In this document: positions 33,346-44,367 of the stretch, piece after piece
How the letters are laid out: each line of letters starts with the position of its first letter
Position numbering within the stretch: the first letter of the stretch is position 1
Origin: an uncultured Woeseiaceae bacterium
GTDB taxonomy: Bacteria > Pseudomonadota > Gammaproteobacteria > Steroidobacterales > Woeseiaceae
DNA: 64,000 nt
NCBI GenBank assembly: GCA_947258565.1
Contig: CAMYJB010000015.1
Coordinates: forward strand, 1 to 64,000
Direction: 5' to 3'
The notes under the pieces: generated by a model
Database searches by the model: none
The model's input: the letters and a program-made list of their open reading frames with translations, nothing else
Told to the model about the DNA's origin: nothing
Position numbers and translations under genes: made by a program

Positions 33346-33492
33346 CTAGGAGTCACCTGTAATGTCAGTCGTGGCCTGCCGAACACGACGAGTGGCAAGC
33401 ACCAGCGCCATCGCGGCAAGCACCGCGGATATCGCCGCTATGCCGAGTCCTGCTACTTCACCTCGAACTAACGCCGACCTTTTCTGGCTGCC
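33346..33492 (-). pseudogene. C-terminal membrane-anchor remnant
   Basis: An open frame bounded by stops encodes 48 residues, GSQKRSALVRGEVAGLGIAAISA continuing into a hydrophobic helix (VLAAMALVLA) and a basic end RRVRQATTDITGDS. It has no start codon before the helix. It looks like the 3' end of a lost membrane protein whose stop codon abuts the GGCT start. Weak evidence; could be chance. Confidence 0.3.
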
Positions 33493-33547
33493 TCAATTAT
33501 CTCACGTTCATCAAGCCGATCCGTTCCCCTGCAGGCGGCCACGTCGA

Positions 33548-34969
<1,422 letters not shown>

Positions 34970-37900
34970 TCATGCCGCCTGCCTCAGCGATTGAATCAGC
35001 GAGCCCAGTTCGGCGGCTTTCGGCTTCACAAGCCAGAACTTCGGCAGGAAGGCGCGATAGTCCTCGAGAATCATCTCGCCCCATTCGCTCCCCGTGGCCT
35101 CGATATGCGCCATGATCAGCGAACGCAGGTGGTGCAGGTGCGCCTCCATGCTCTCCGGCGTTACGCGATGAATGTCGATGAGCTCGTGGTTGTAACGATC
35201 GACGAATCCCCGGTCGATGTCGAGCACGTAAGCAAAGCCACCCGTCATGCCCGCACCGAAATTTACGCCCGTGGGCCCCAGGACTACGACCACGCCATCC
35301 GTCATGTATTCGCAGCAATGGTCACCCGCGCCCTCTATGACGGCAGTCGCACCTGAATTTCGCACGGCGAAGCGCTCGCCTGCGCGCCCCGCGGCAAACA
35401 GCTGGCCGCCGGTAGCGCCGTACAGGCAGGTGTTGCCGACGATCGACGTCTCCCGCGCAATATAGCCCGCACGCTCCGTCGGCCGGATCGTGATGCGGCC
35501 GCCCGCCATGCCCTTGCCGACGTAGTCGTTGGCATCGCCGACGAGATTGAGGTTCAGGCCCGCCACGTTCCACGCGCCGAAACTTTGTCCCGCGGTGCCC
35601 GCAAGCTGGATGTCGATCGGTGCATCGCGCATGCCCTCGTTGCCGTGCAGCCTTGCTATCTCGCCCGACAGGCGTGCGCCGATCGAGCGATGATAGTTGC
35701 AGACCTCGAAGCCGAAGCGACCGCCCGACATGTTGCGGATCGCATCGTGAGCCGCCTCGAGCATGGCCTCCGCCAGTTCGCCTTTGTCGAAGGGCTCGTT
35801 ACGCAGTTCCGTACAGAATTGCGGTTCACTAGGGGAAATGCCCGCATCGGACACGATAGGCGACAGGTCGAGTCGCGCCTGCCTGGCAGTCCGTCCCGGC
35901 TGCAGCTCGACGAGATCGACCCGTCCGATCAGCTCGTCGAGGGAGCGGACTCCGAGTTCCGCCATGCGCTCCCTGACCTCTTCGGCCACGAAACGGAAGA
36001 AATTGATGACCATGTCGGGCAGACCGACAAAGTACTCGCTGCGCAGCACGTTGTTCTGCGTTGCCACGCCGGTCGCGCAGGTATTGAGGTGACAGATACG
36101 CAGGTACTTGCAGCCCAGGGCGACCATCGGTGCCGTGCCGAAACCGAAGCTTTCCGCGCCGAGGACGGCCGCCTTCACGACGTCGAGGCCGGTCTTGAGC
36201 CCGCCATCGGTCTGCAGCCGCACTTTGTGGCGCATGCCGTTCATGCGCAACACCTGGTGCGCTTCCGACAACCCCAGCTCCCAGGGGCTGCCAGCGTACT
36301 TGACCGAGCTGAGCGGGCTCGCGCCGGTGCCGCCGTCGTATCCCGAGATCGTGATCAGGTCCGCGTAGGCTTTCACGACGCCGGCCGCAACGGTGCCCAC
36401 TCCGGGTTCGGCCACGAGCTTCACGGAAACGAGCGCGTCCGGATTGACCTGTTTGAGATCGAATATCAGCTGCGCCAGGTCCTCGATCGAGTAGATATCG
36501 TGATGCGGTGGCGGCGAGATCAGGCCGACGCCGGGTTTCGCATAGCGCAGGCGAGCAATGAGTTCGTTGACCTTGTGGCCCGGCAACTGGCCGCCCTCGC
36601 CGGGCTTTGCCCCCTGCGCGATCTTGATCTGGATGACCTCGGCATTCACCAGGTACTCGGCGGTCACGCCGAAGCGCCCGGAGGCGACCTGTTTTATCTT
36701 CGAAACGCGTTCGCTGCCGTAACGCTTCGGGTCCTCGCCACCTTCGCCGGAGTTCGAGCGCGCGCCGATCCTGTTCATCGCGATCGCGAGCGCCTCATGC
36801 GCCTCCGGCGACAATGCGCCCAGGGACATCCCGGCACTGTCGAAACGCGGCAGGATGGCCTCGACCGGCTCGACTTCGTGGAGCGGCACGGCCGGGCCCG
36901 CGGCCTTCAGCTCCATCAGGTCACGCAGCGTCGAAACCGGACGCCGGTTAACGAGCTCCGCGTAACTGCGGTAGCTATCGTAGTCGCCGGAGCGCACGGC
37001 CGCCTGCAGTGTTGCGATGACGTCCGGGTTGTAACAGTGATACTCGCCGCCGTGCACATACTTGAGCAGGCCGCCCTGCGTGATCGGTTCGCGCGGTTCC
37101 CACGCCAGATCCACGAGTGCCTTCTGGTCGCTGAGCAGGTCGTCGAAAGCTGCCCCCTGTATCCGCGATGTCGTGCCCCTGAAACAGCGGTCGACGACTT
37201 CGTCCGCAAGGCCGACGATCTCGAACAGCTGGGCGCCCCGGTAGCTCGAAATCGACGAGATGCCCATCTTCGACATCACCTTGAAAAGACCCTTGCGGAT
37301 GCCGCGCCGGTAACTGCGGCCAAGCTGCTGTTGTTTATCGATGTTGCCGCGCTTGGCGATGTCGTGCAGCGACTGGTAGACGAGGTACGGATACACGGCC
37401 GTCGCGCCGTAGCCAAGCAGGCAGGCGAAATGATGCGGATCGCGGGCCACGCCGGTCTCCACGATGATGTTGGCGTCGCAGCGCAGCCCCTTCGCGACGA
37501 GGTGGTGGTGCACGGCTCCGGTTGCCAGCAATGCGTGAACAGGCAGTTTGCCCGGCTCGAGGTAGCGGTCGCTGAGTATGACGATGAGCTTGCCGTTCCG
37601 GACCGCGGCTTCGGCCTGGTCGCAGATCTGGTCGAGCGCATTGGGCAACGACATCGTGTCATCGACGTTGAGGTCGACGAACTGGTAGTCCTCGCCATAC
37701 ATGTCGGGTCCGAGCAACTGCCTGAGTTTTTTCTGTGACAGCACGGGCGAATTCATGATCACCTGCTGCGCGTGCTCGCGCCCGATGTCGAACAGGCTCG
37801 ACTCGCGGCCGATATTCGTCTGCAGGGACATTACGATGCGCTCCCGCAGCGAGTCGATCGGCGGGTTCGTGACCTGCGCGAACTGCTGCCGCAGGTAATC

Positions 37901-39433
37901 GAACGGCGAACGCACCTTGCTGGACAGCACCGCCATCGGCGTATCGTCACCCATCGAGCCGACCGCTTCCTGCTCGGCTTTGGCGAGCACGGCGATCACG
38001 TCGCTGAGTTCCTCGCGGCTCACGTTGAACATCTTCTGGTAAACCGCAAGCGTTGCCGGCTCGAAAGGCTCCGCCGCCGTGTGCGTATCGATCAATTCCG
38101 AATCGAGATACCGTACGCCCTGCTTCAGCCACTTCTTGTAAGGGGCGCGGCTCTTCAGCCGGTCGTGAATCTCGTCGGTATCGAGCAACCCGCCGTTGAC
38201 GAGGTCGACGGCAAGCATTTCTCCCGGACCCAGGCGCCCCTTTTCCACGACATCTTTTTCGTCGTAGTCGTAAACGCCGATTTCCGATGCAATCGTGATG
38301 TGCCGATCTTTCGTTATGACGTAGCGAGCCGGGCGCAGTCCGTTACGATCGAGGCAGCAGGCTGCGTAGCGGCCGTCGGTCAATACAATGCCGGCCGGCC
38401 CGTCCCAGGGCTCCATCTGGCAATCGAAGAATTCATAGAACGCGCGCACGTCCGGATCGATGTCATCCACAGTCTGCCACGCCGGCGGCAACAGGATGCG
38501 CATCGCCTGCAACACGTCCATGCCACCCGCCCGCAGCACCTCGAGCATGTTGTCGAGACTCGACGAATCGGAACCCGTGAGCGATACGACCGGATCAAGG
38601 TCCGAGATGTCGTCGAGCTTGTCGGAGCGGAAATTCTTGGCGCGCGCCTGCGCCCAGTTGCGGTTGCCCTGGATCGTGTTGATCTCGCCGTTGTGGGCAA
38701 GGAAGCGGAACGGTTGTGCGAGGCGCCACTCGGGCAGGGTATTCGTCGAGAACCGCTGGTGGAACACGCACACGGACGATTCCAGGCGCGGATCGCGCAG
38801 GTCCGGGTAAAAATCCGGCAGCGCCGCGGGCATGATCATGCCCTTGTAACTGATCGTCGCCGATGACAGGCTGGCGATGTACGTCTCGCCGTCGTCGAGG
38901 CGGTTCTCGGCGCGACGCCGTGCCAGAAACAGTCGCCGGTTGAAGCGACCACGCTGCATTCCTTCGCTTGCATTGACGAAAATCTGCTCAATTCGCGGTA
39001 ACGTCTTGAGCGCGACCTCGCCACATACCGATGGGTCGGTCGGCACCTCCCGCCAGCCGGCCACCTCGAGGCCGGTTTCGCGGATGGCGCTTTCGATGAC
39101 GGCACGTGCGGTCGCTGCGACGGCTTTGTCGTGACTCAGGAATACCGTGCCGGCGGCGAAGCGTTCGGCGAGTTCGAAGCCCAGTTCCTCGCCGACCTCG
39201 CGCAGGAAACGAAACGGAAACTTGATCAGCAACCCGCAGCCGTCGCCGGTCTTGCCGTCCGGGGCGACGGCGCCACGATGCGTGAGGCGACCCAGGGCGG
39301 CAATCGCAGTCTCGACCACGAAGTGGCTCGGCAGATCGTCGAGATTGGCGATCAGCCCGAAGCCGCAGCTGTCGCGCTCGAACGCGGGCTCGTAGAGCCC
39401 AGCTGCACCGCGTTGTACCGATCGCTCCGTCAT
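34970..39433 (-). CDS. gltB: Glutamate synthase (NADPH) large subunit
   Basis: A 1487-residue enzyme converting glutamine plus 2-oxoglutarate to two glutamates. It has the class II amidotransferase domain (Cys22 in [12 protein letters not shown], a few residues in because no propeptide cleavage site is obvious beyond MTERS..), the central domain, the FMN domain ([22 protein letters not shown]), the 3Fe-4S cysteines ([15 protein letters not shown]) and the C-terminal beta-helix ([13 protein letters not shown]). Family members mature by removing a short N-terminal propeptide to expose the Cys. First gene of the gltBD operon; its promoter should lie in 39434-39586. Confidence 0.98.
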   Translation of the reverse strand: MTERSVQRGAAGLYEPAFERDSCGFGLIANLDDLPSHFVVETAIAALGRLTHRGAVAPDGKTGDGCGLLIKFPFRFLREVGEELGFELAERFAAGTVFLSHDKAVAATARAVIESAIRETGLEVAGWREVPTDPSVCGEVALKTLPRIEQIFVNASEGMQRGRFNRRLFLARRRAENRLDDGETYIASLSSATISYKGMIMPAALPDFYPDLRDPRLESSVCVFHQRFSTNTLPEWRLAQPFRFLAHNGEINTIQGNRNWAQARAKNFRSDKLDDISDLDPVVSLTGSDSSSLDNMLEVLRAGGMDVLQAMRILLPPAWQTVDDIDPDVRAFYEFFDCQMEPWDGPAGIVLTDGRYAACCLDRNGLRPARYVITKDRHITIASEIGVYDYDEKDVVEKGRLGPGEMLAVDLVNGGLLDTDEIHDRLKSRAPYKKWLKQGVRYLDSELIDTHTAAEPFEPATLAVYQKMFNVSREELSDVIAVLAKAEQEAVGSMGDDTPMAVLSSKVRSPFDYLRQQFAQVTNPPIDSLRERIVMSLQTNIGRESSLFDIGREHAQQVIMNSPVLSQKKLRQLLGPDMYGEDYQFVDLNVDDTMSLPNALDQICDQAEAAVRNGKLIVILSDRYLEPGKLPVHALLATGAVHHHLVAKGLRCDANIIVETGVARDPHHFACLLGYGATAVYPYLVYQSLHDIAKRGNIDKQQQLGRSYRRGIRKGLFKVMSKMGISSISSYRGAQLFEIVGLADEVVDRCFRGTTSRIQGAAFDDLLSDQKALVDLAWEPREPITQGGLLKYVHGGEYHCYNPDVIATLQAAVRSGDYDSYRSYAELVNRRPVSTLRDLMELKAAGPAVPLHEVEPVEAILPRFDSAGMSLGALSPEAHEALAIAMNRIGARSNSGEGGEDPKRYGSERVSKIKQVASGRFGVTAEYLVNAEVIQIKIAQGAKPGEGGQLPGHKVNELIARLRYAKPGVGLISPPPHHDIYSIEDLAQLIFDLKQVNPDALVSVKLVAEPGVGTVAAGVVKAYADLITISGYDGGTGASPLSSVKYAGSPWELGLSEAHQVLRMNGMRHKVRLQTDGGLKTGLDVVKAAVLGAESFGFGTAPMVALGCKYLRICHLNTCATGVATQNNVLRSEYFVGLPDMVINFFRFVAEEVRERMAELGVRSLDELIGRVDLVELQPGRTARQARLDLSPIVSDAGISPSEPQFCTELRNEPFDKGELAEAMLEAAHDAIRNMSGGRFGFEVCNYHRSIGARLSGEIARLHGNEGMRDAPIDIQLAGTAGQSFGAWNVAGLNLNLVGDANDYVGKGMAGGRITIRPTERAGYIARETSIVGNTCLYGATGGQLFAAGRAGERFAVRNSGATAVIEGAGDHCCEYMTDGVVVVLGPTGVNFGAGMTGGFAYVLDIDRGFVDRYNHELIDIHRVTPESMEAHLHHLRSLIMAHIEATGSEWGEMILEDYRAFLPKFWLVKPKAAELGSLIQSLRQAA

Positions 39434-39650
39434 AGTCGCCCCGGGGGTCGCCTGATGCGCCCCCGCTTGAGTTTATGCTGTGAGAATGGGTGGCTGTCAG
39501 CGGCCAACCCGAACGATCAAGTATATGTCAGGCGCCGGGGAACTCGCGAATGCGCCGCAGCAAGTGTAGTCAAAACAAATAGTTAAGCGCCTACTCGGCG
39601 CCAGCGCAATAAGCAGGCTCCATGGTTTCGCGCGTAACCATAGCGGGGGC
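39434..39650 (-). other. gltB upstream region with candidate terminator of the preceding genes
   Basis: A 217-base gap with no gene. On the minus strand GCGCC-GAGTA-GGCGC (39601-39587) is followed by a T-rich tract (TTAACTATTTGTTTT), a plausible terminator for the two lipoprotein genes upstream. TTGACT follows further on (about 39572-39567) but no good -10 is spaced from it. I could not place the gltB promoter with confidence. Confidence 0.4.
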
Positions 39651-40151
39651 CTATTCGCTGCGACCGGCGGCCAGTTCCCCGGCATCGAGCCGTATCGAAC
39701 CCTCGTTGCGGAACGAAACCGGGTTCGCGAACGGCACGTCGATCGCGAATCGGCCCTCGAGCGCGTAGGGAATATCACGATAAACGCCATCGCGAACGAT
39801 GAACATCAGCTGCGGCGCGGTGCGCATCAGGTCCAGGTCGACGGTGATCCGGAATTCGCTGTCGCTGTTCGCCGGCACGATAAACTCGCCCTGCGTTTCA
39901 CCGCTTGCGAAGCGAAAGCCGTCGAGTTCGACACCGTAGGAAATCGAGCGGATAGGCAGCGGAAAGGGATTCGGGTTGATTACGTCGAAATCGAGCACGA
40001 ACGTCTGGCTATCCAGCTCGATCTCCGCGACTTCCACACTACGCAGGCTGACGCCGGGCTTCTCGACGGTGATGCCGGTGCTTGCGCAGCCTGCGGCCAG
40101 GCAGGCCACCGCCCCCAGTAAGACCTTCATTAAACGGGTAGTTTCCATCAT
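39651..40151 (-). CDS. LEA type 2 / WHy-domain lipoprotein
   Basis: A 166-residue lipoprotein: lipobox LAAGC (Cys about 22), then a WHy-type beta-sandwich (VSLRSVEVAEIELDSQTFVLDFDVINPNPFPLPIRSISYGVELDG, ending in a Phe/Asn-Pro-rich strand). Bacterial members are linked to desiccation or stress tolerance by analogy with plant LEA14 proteins. It follows an NTF2-like lipoprotein by nine bases on the same strand, forming a two-gene unit. Confidence 0.85.
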   Translation of the reverse strand: MMETTRLMKVLLGAVACLAAGCASTGITVEKPGVSLRSVEVAEIELDSQTFVLDFDVINPNPFPLPIRSISYGVELDGFRFASGETQGEFIVPANSDSEFRITVDLDLMRTAPQLMFIVRDGVYRDIPYALEGRFAIDVPFANPVSFRNEGSIRLDAGELAAGRSE

Positions 40152-40160
40152 GGCGACCTC

Positions 40161-40652
40161 CTAACGCAGCTCGTTGCCGACGTCGTTCCAGCGCCCGCTG
40201 ACGAGCAACCACTCACCGCCCGTATTCTCCAGTTCGAGCTCGAACTCGTAGGCATCGGCATTGAACCCCAGCACGGAGTCCGTCGTGGCGCCCATTGCGA
40301 CGGTGAGCATCACCTGCGCCGCCGAGTCATCGAAGATCTCGATGTTGTCCACGCTGACCAGCAGCCCGACTTTCTTTGCGCGCAGGAAGTAGAAGCGAAA
40401 CAGGTTTTCGATGTCATCACGGGAATTACCGCGTGCATCGCTGTAGGTTGGTGAAATCATTTCCACGAGAGCGCCGCGATCCTTGCGTTCAGCAGCTTCG
40501 TGACCCCGATCGACCCATGCCCGTAGTTGTTGTTCTGCGTTCTCGGGAGCCCCCCCACACGACGCCAGCCCCGTCGCGAGCAGCGCGGTCATCAGGGGGC
40601 GCCAGGCCGTGGATCCGGTCAGCGCCCGGATGTCGGATACCTCGGCCATCAT
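40161..40652 (-). CDS. NTF2-like (SnoaL-type) lipoprotein
   Basis: A 163-residue protein: signal peptide with lipobox LASC near residue 32, then an NTF2-like fold: ERKDRGALVEMISPTYSDARGNSRDDIENLFRFYFLRAKKV, followed by strands (VDNIEIFDDSAAQVMLTVAM, GEWLLVSGRWN). Similar cone-shaped folds bind small hydrophobic ligands or act as nuclear-transport-like scaffolds; no function is assigned. It heads the pair with the WHy lipoprotein and is divergent from the DUF924 gene. Confidence 0.75.
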   Translation of the reverse strand: MMAEVSDIRALTGSTAWRPLMTALLATGLASCGGAPENAEQQLRAWVDRGHEAAERKDRGALVEMISPTYSDARGNSRDDIENLFRFYFLRAKKVGLLVSVDNIEIFDDSAAQVMLTVAMGATTDSVLGFNADAYEFELELENTGGEWLLVSGRWNDVGNELR

Positions 40653-40777
40653 CTGCTAAAGTCTACTGAGAAAGTCGTGAGCAGACGGCCGGTGCGATCC
40701 GAATTGTGACGCAGGTCCCACTTTGCTGGCGGCCGTGCGGTAATTCACTCGGGGTCGACCCGTTAGCGGTACACAAT

Positions 40778-41440
40778 ATGTCAGTCAAACTACTTTCTGA
40801 AAGCAGGGGCGCGACCATCACCGACGAGGATCAGGCCCGCATCGACGCCATCCTCGCATTCTGGTTCAAGGAGCATGAACTGAGCGCACCGCAAATCGAC
40901 TGCCGCATGGATATCTGGTTCGGCGAAGACCCCGAATTCGATCACGAGATTCAGCAGAACTTCGCAATCGACGTCGAAAGCGCGTCGGAGGGCAAGCTGG
41001 ATCACTGGGCCGACGAGTCCCGGGGGCGGCTGGCGCTGATCCTGCTGCTCGACCAGTTCCGCCGCAACATCTATCGCGGTTCGGCAAAGGCGTTCGAAAA
41101 GGACAACGTTGCGCTCAAGCTGTGTGTCGAGGGCGCAATGCAGAAGAAGGATCGCGGGCTGACGGCGATCCAGCGCGCGTTTTTCTACATGCCGTTGCAG
41201 CATGCCGAGTCGCCTAAGGTGCAGGCGAAGTCGGTAGAGCTCTACAGCAAGCTCGCGGAGGCCGTCTCGCCCACCTTCCAGGAAACCTTCCTGACCATCG
41301 CGCAGTTCGCCGAGCTGCACCGCGATATAGTCGATCAGTACGGCCGTTTTCCGCACCGCAACGCGTTACTGGGCCGCAAAAATACCCCGGAGGAAGACGA
41401 ATACCTCGCGGGTGAGGCACCCGACTTCGGCCAGAATTAG
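40778..41440 (+). CDS. DUF924 family protein
   Basis: A 220-residue all-helical protein: ILAFWFKEHELSAPQID, WADESRGRLALILLLDQFRRNIYRGSAKAFEKD, and GLTAIQRAFFYMPLQHAES are the DUF924 core. The fold is TPR-like and no reaction is known. ATG 40778 is used; the frame back to 40706 is unsupported. Its TAG stop shares a base with the left arm of a 60-bp palindrome. Confidence 0.92.
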   Translation: MSVKLLSESRGATITDEDQARIDAILAFWFKEHELSAPQIDCRMDIWFGEDPEFDHEIQQNFAIDVESASEGKLDHWADESRGRLALILLLDQFRRNIYRGSAKAFEKDNVALKLCVEGAMQKKDRGLTAIQRAFFYMPLQHAESPKVQAKSVELYSKLAEAVSPTFQETFLTIAQFAELHRDIVDQYGRFPHRNALLGRKNTPEEDEYLAGEAPDFGQN

Positions 41441-41522
41441 GGGACAGTGACTTAAAGTGCCAGGCAACTCGTTGCCTGGCACTTTAAGTCACTGTCCCCC
41501 TAAGTGTCGGGTCACTGTCCCC
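41440..41522. repeat. 60-bp perfect palindrome plus extra half-unit (REP/REPIN-like)
   Basis: 29-bp arms at 41440-41468 and 41471-41499 are exactly complementary around a two-base centre (arm begins GGGGACAGTGACTTAAAGTG). A further inverted fragment, GTCACTGTCCCC, is at 41511-41522. The unit spans the junction of the convergent DUF924 and MATE genes: the DUF924 stop shares its first base and the MATE stop (TGA, 41514-41512) lies in the extra fragment. It could act as a bidirectional terminator. The layout resembles REP doublets mobilised by RAYT transposases; no such transposase is present. Confidence 0.85.
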
Positions 41523-42891
41523 GGAAATGGTGCGATTCCCTGATCGCTTCGCCTGAGATCCGCACGTAACGCCAGGTCAGCATGATGGCCGCAATCGAGA
41601 GCCCGGCGACGAACCCGCCCCAGATATAGTTGGGCGGCAGTTTGTAGGTAACCGCCGCCATGTACGCAAGCGGGAATGCGATGACCCAGTACGCGAAAAT
41701 ATTGATGGCCATCGGGAGCCGCGTATCCTTGTAGCCGCGCAGCGCGCCCGCGGCGCCGATCTGGATGCCGTCTGCCACCTGAAAAATAGAAGCCATCAAC
41801 AACAGCGATATGGCGATGCCCTTGACCGCCGCATCCTGCGTATACATGCCCACAACCACATCGCGGAACAGCAGCAGGAACGTCGCGGAGCAGGCCATGA
41901 AAAGCGCGCACATGAAGACCCCGAAGCCCCCGGCGAAACGCGCGTATTCGAGGTCGCCCTTGCCGAGAGAGTGTCCTACCCGAACCGTAATCGCCGAATT
42001 CAGCGCCAGCGGCACCATGAACATCGTCGACGCAAAGTTGATTGCAATTTGGTGAGCGGCCGTAATCTCCGGTCCAAGAGTACCCATCAGTATCGATACG
42101 GCGTTGAACAACCCCGCTTCGGCCGTGATCGTGATCGCAATCGGCACGCCGAGAAAAACGATCTCCTTGAGCACGCTCGGGCGCATCGGCGATAGCCGCG
42201 AGAACAGGTCCAGCGGCTGGTACACCTTGCTCGAGACCATGTAGGTCGCCAGTATGATCGCGATGATCCACATCGTGATGCCGCTCGCGAGCCCGCAGCC
42301 CACGGCGCCCATCGCCGGCGCGCCGAGCTTGCCGAACATCAACACCCAGTTCAGGAACACGTTGCAGGCCAGGGCGAAAATAGATGTGTACATGATCGGC
42401 TTGGTGTAGCCGATGCCCTCCGTCGTGAATCGCAGCGCCAGGAAGACGAACATTCCGGGTGCGCCGAGCGTGATCATCTTCACGTAACCGACGGTCATGT
42501 CGCGGAAGGCGTCATCGATACCAATGGCTGCCAGCGCCGACGCGGAGAGGAACCAGGCAAACAGCATGATGGGGACAGCGAGGAAGATGCCGAGGTATAC
42601 GCCCTGGCGCGTATATCGACCGATCAGCGCCACGTCACCCGCGCCGTGGTGGCGCGCGGAGATGGGCGAGATGGCCATCAGGACCCCCAGCACCAGCGCA
42701 AAACCCAGGAACCAGACGCTGCCGCCTACCGCGACGGCCGCCAGAGATTCGGCGCCGAGCCGGCCCGCCATCACGGCGTCGGTGAAGTTCATGCCCGCGA
42801 CCGACAGATTGTTGATGATCAACGGCCAGGCAATGCTCAATAGCGCTTTGGTCTCGCGCCCGAAACGTCGGACTATTTGCTGCATTTGCAT
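41512..42891 (-). CDS. MATE family efflux transporter (NorM/MdtK-like)
   Basis: A 459-residue multidrug exporter: ALLSIAWPLIINNLSVAGMNFTDAVMAGRLGAESLAAVAVGGSVWF in the first repeat, then QVADGIQIGAAGALRGYKDTRLPM near the end, both typical of NorM/MdtK. Expected to exchange Na+ or H+ for cationic drugs. The last codons (RGQ, stop) are provided by the repeat fragment at 41511-41522, so insertion of that repeat probably changed the C-terminus. Confidence 0.94.
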   Translation of the reverse strand: MQMQQIVRRFGRETKALLSIAWPLIINNLSVAGMNFTDAVMAGRLGAESLAAVAVGGSVWFLGFALVLGVLMAISPISARHHGAGDVALIGRYTRQGVYLGIFLAVPIMLFAWFLSASALAAIGIDDAFRDMTVGYVKMITLGAPGMFVFLALRFTTEGIGYTKPIMYTSIFALACNVFLNWVLMFGKLGAPAMGAVGCGLASGITMWIIAIILATYMVSSKVYQPLDLFSRLSPMRPSVLKEIVFLGVPIAITITAEAGLFNAVSILMGTLGPEITAAHQIAINFASTMFMVPLALNSAITVRVGHSLGKGDLEYARFAGGFGVFMCALFMACSATFLLLFRDVVVGMYTQDAAVKGIAISLLLMASIFQVADGIQIGAAGALRGYKDTRLPMAINIFAYWVIAFPLAYMAAVTYKLPPNYIWGGFVAGLSIAAIMLTWRYVRISGEAIRESHHFRGQ

Positions 42892-43044
42892 CTGCTGTGG
42901 CTGCCTTGATTTCCCGGCGGGGATATCGGGATGCGCAGAAGCCGCGTTGCCGCCTGGAAATTATGGGAAACGCTTCTACGTTCCGCTCGGGCAATAGTGT
43001 AAAGTTGCCTCGCGTTCGTGTGAAACTCTGTCTCCGGAGGCATT

Positions 43045-44331
43045 ATGCTTCACGATGGTCGATCCGTTCGCGTTGCCGTTGTCGGCGGCTCGCGCATCCC
43101 GTTCTGTCGCTCACATTCCATCTACAGGAAGTGCACCAACCAGGACCTCATGACTGCGGCCCTGCAGGGGCTCGTTACAAAGCTCGACTTGCGCGGCCAG
43201 ACCATGGGCGATGTCGCCCTGGGCGCGGTTATCAAGCATTCGCGCGACTGGAATCTCGCCCGCGAGAGCGTGATTGATTCCGGGCTGACGCTGCGTACGC
43301 CCGGCATGGACCTGCAGCGGGCTTGCGGCACGAGCATCGAAGCGACCATCCTGATCGCCAACAAGATCGCCCTGGGCCAGATTGACTGTGGCATCGCCGG
43401 CGGCACCGACACCGTCAGCGATGCGCCGATCGTATTTCGCGACGAATTTCGCCACATTCTGCTGGATGTCCACGCCGCGCGCTCCGCGATGCAGCGCATC
43501 ATGCCGTGGTTCAGGCTGCGTCCCCGGCACTTCGCGCCGCAATTTCCCGGCGTCGTCGAACCGCGCACCGGCCTTTCCATGGGCGAGAGCATGGAGATCA
43601 CGGCAAAAGAATGGGACGTGCAGCGCGAGCACCAGGACCAGCTCGCGCTCGCAAGTCACGTAAAGGCCGCCGCGGCCTACGACGATGGCTGGTACGAAGA
43701 TCTCGTCGTACCCTTCATGGACGCGGAGGAAGACAACAACATCCGCCGCGATACGACGTTTGAAAAGCTGCAAAAACTGAAACCCGTGTTCGACAAGTCG
43801 GCCGAGGGCACGATGACCGCGGGCAACAGCACGCCGCTCACCGATGGCGCCGCGGCCGTGCTGCTCGGGACCGAGGACTGGGCACGCAAGAAGAACCTGC
43901 CGATTCTCGCCTACCTGACGTTCGCGAAGGTATCCGCCGTCAACTTCATGCACGACGAGGGTCTCCTGATGGCGCCCGCGTACGCAGTCTCGGATATGCT
44001 GAGAGAGGCCGACCTGCGTCTGCAGGACTTCGATTTTTACGAGATTCACGAGGCCTTCGCGGCGCAGGTCATCGCCACGCTGAAAGCCTGGCAGTCCGAG
44101 AAATTCTGTCGCGAGAAGCTCGGCCGGAACGAAGCGATGGGTCCGATCGATCTCTCGAAGCTGAACGTCAAGGGCGGCAGCGTCGCGATCGGTCATCCCT
44201 TCGGCGCGACGGGCGCCCGCGTCATCGCAACGATGGCGAAACTTCTCGGCGAGAAGGGCTCCGGGCGGGGCCTGATTTCCGTCTGCGCAGCGGGCGGCAT
44301 GGGCGTCACGGCGATCATGGAAGCCGCATAG
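43045..44331 (+). CDS. Acetyl-CoA C-acyltransferase (thiolase, FadI-like)
   Basis: A 428-residue thiolase catalysing the last step of beta-oxidation. Catalytic residues: Cys94 (QRACGTSIEA), His in HEAFAAQ, His in IGHPFGATGAR, and Cys in CAAGGMGV. The length and HPFGATGAR with an ~40-residue extension (RLRPRHFAPQFPGVV) match the FadI/mitochondrial trifunctional-beta type. ATG 43045 follows GGAGG. No fadJ-like partner is adjacent; it is followed by an amino-acid symporter after 36 bases. Confidence 0.93.
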   Translation: MLHDGRSVRVAVVGGSRIPFCRSHSIYRKCTNQDLMTAALQGLVTKLDLRGQTMGDVALGAVIKHSRDWNLARESVIDSGLTLRTPGMDLQRACGTSIEATILIANKIALGQIDCGIAGGTDTVSDAPIVFRDEFRHILLDVHAARSAMQRIMPWFRLRPRHFAPQFPGVVEPRTGLSMGESMEITAKEWDVQREHQDQLALASHVKAAAAYDDGWYEDLVVPFMDAEEDNNIRRDTTFEKLQKLKPVFDKSAEGTMTAGNSTPLTDGAAAVLLGTEDWARKKNLPILAYLTFAKVSAVNFMHDEGLLMAPAYAVSDMLREADLRLQDFDFYEIHEAFAAQVIATLKAWQSEKFCREKLGRNEAMGPIDLSKLNVKGGSVAIGHPFGATGARVIATMAKLLGEKGSGRGLISVCAAGGMGVTAIMEAA

Positions 44332-44367
44332 CCCGACGGCCGGCCGGCGCCGCAGGAACAAGGGGAA

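Noticed and set aside
35585..37738. 717-codon plus-strand open frame opposite gltB
   Set aside because: Entirely antisense to the FMN and central domains of gltB, with no recognisable fold and shadow codon bias.
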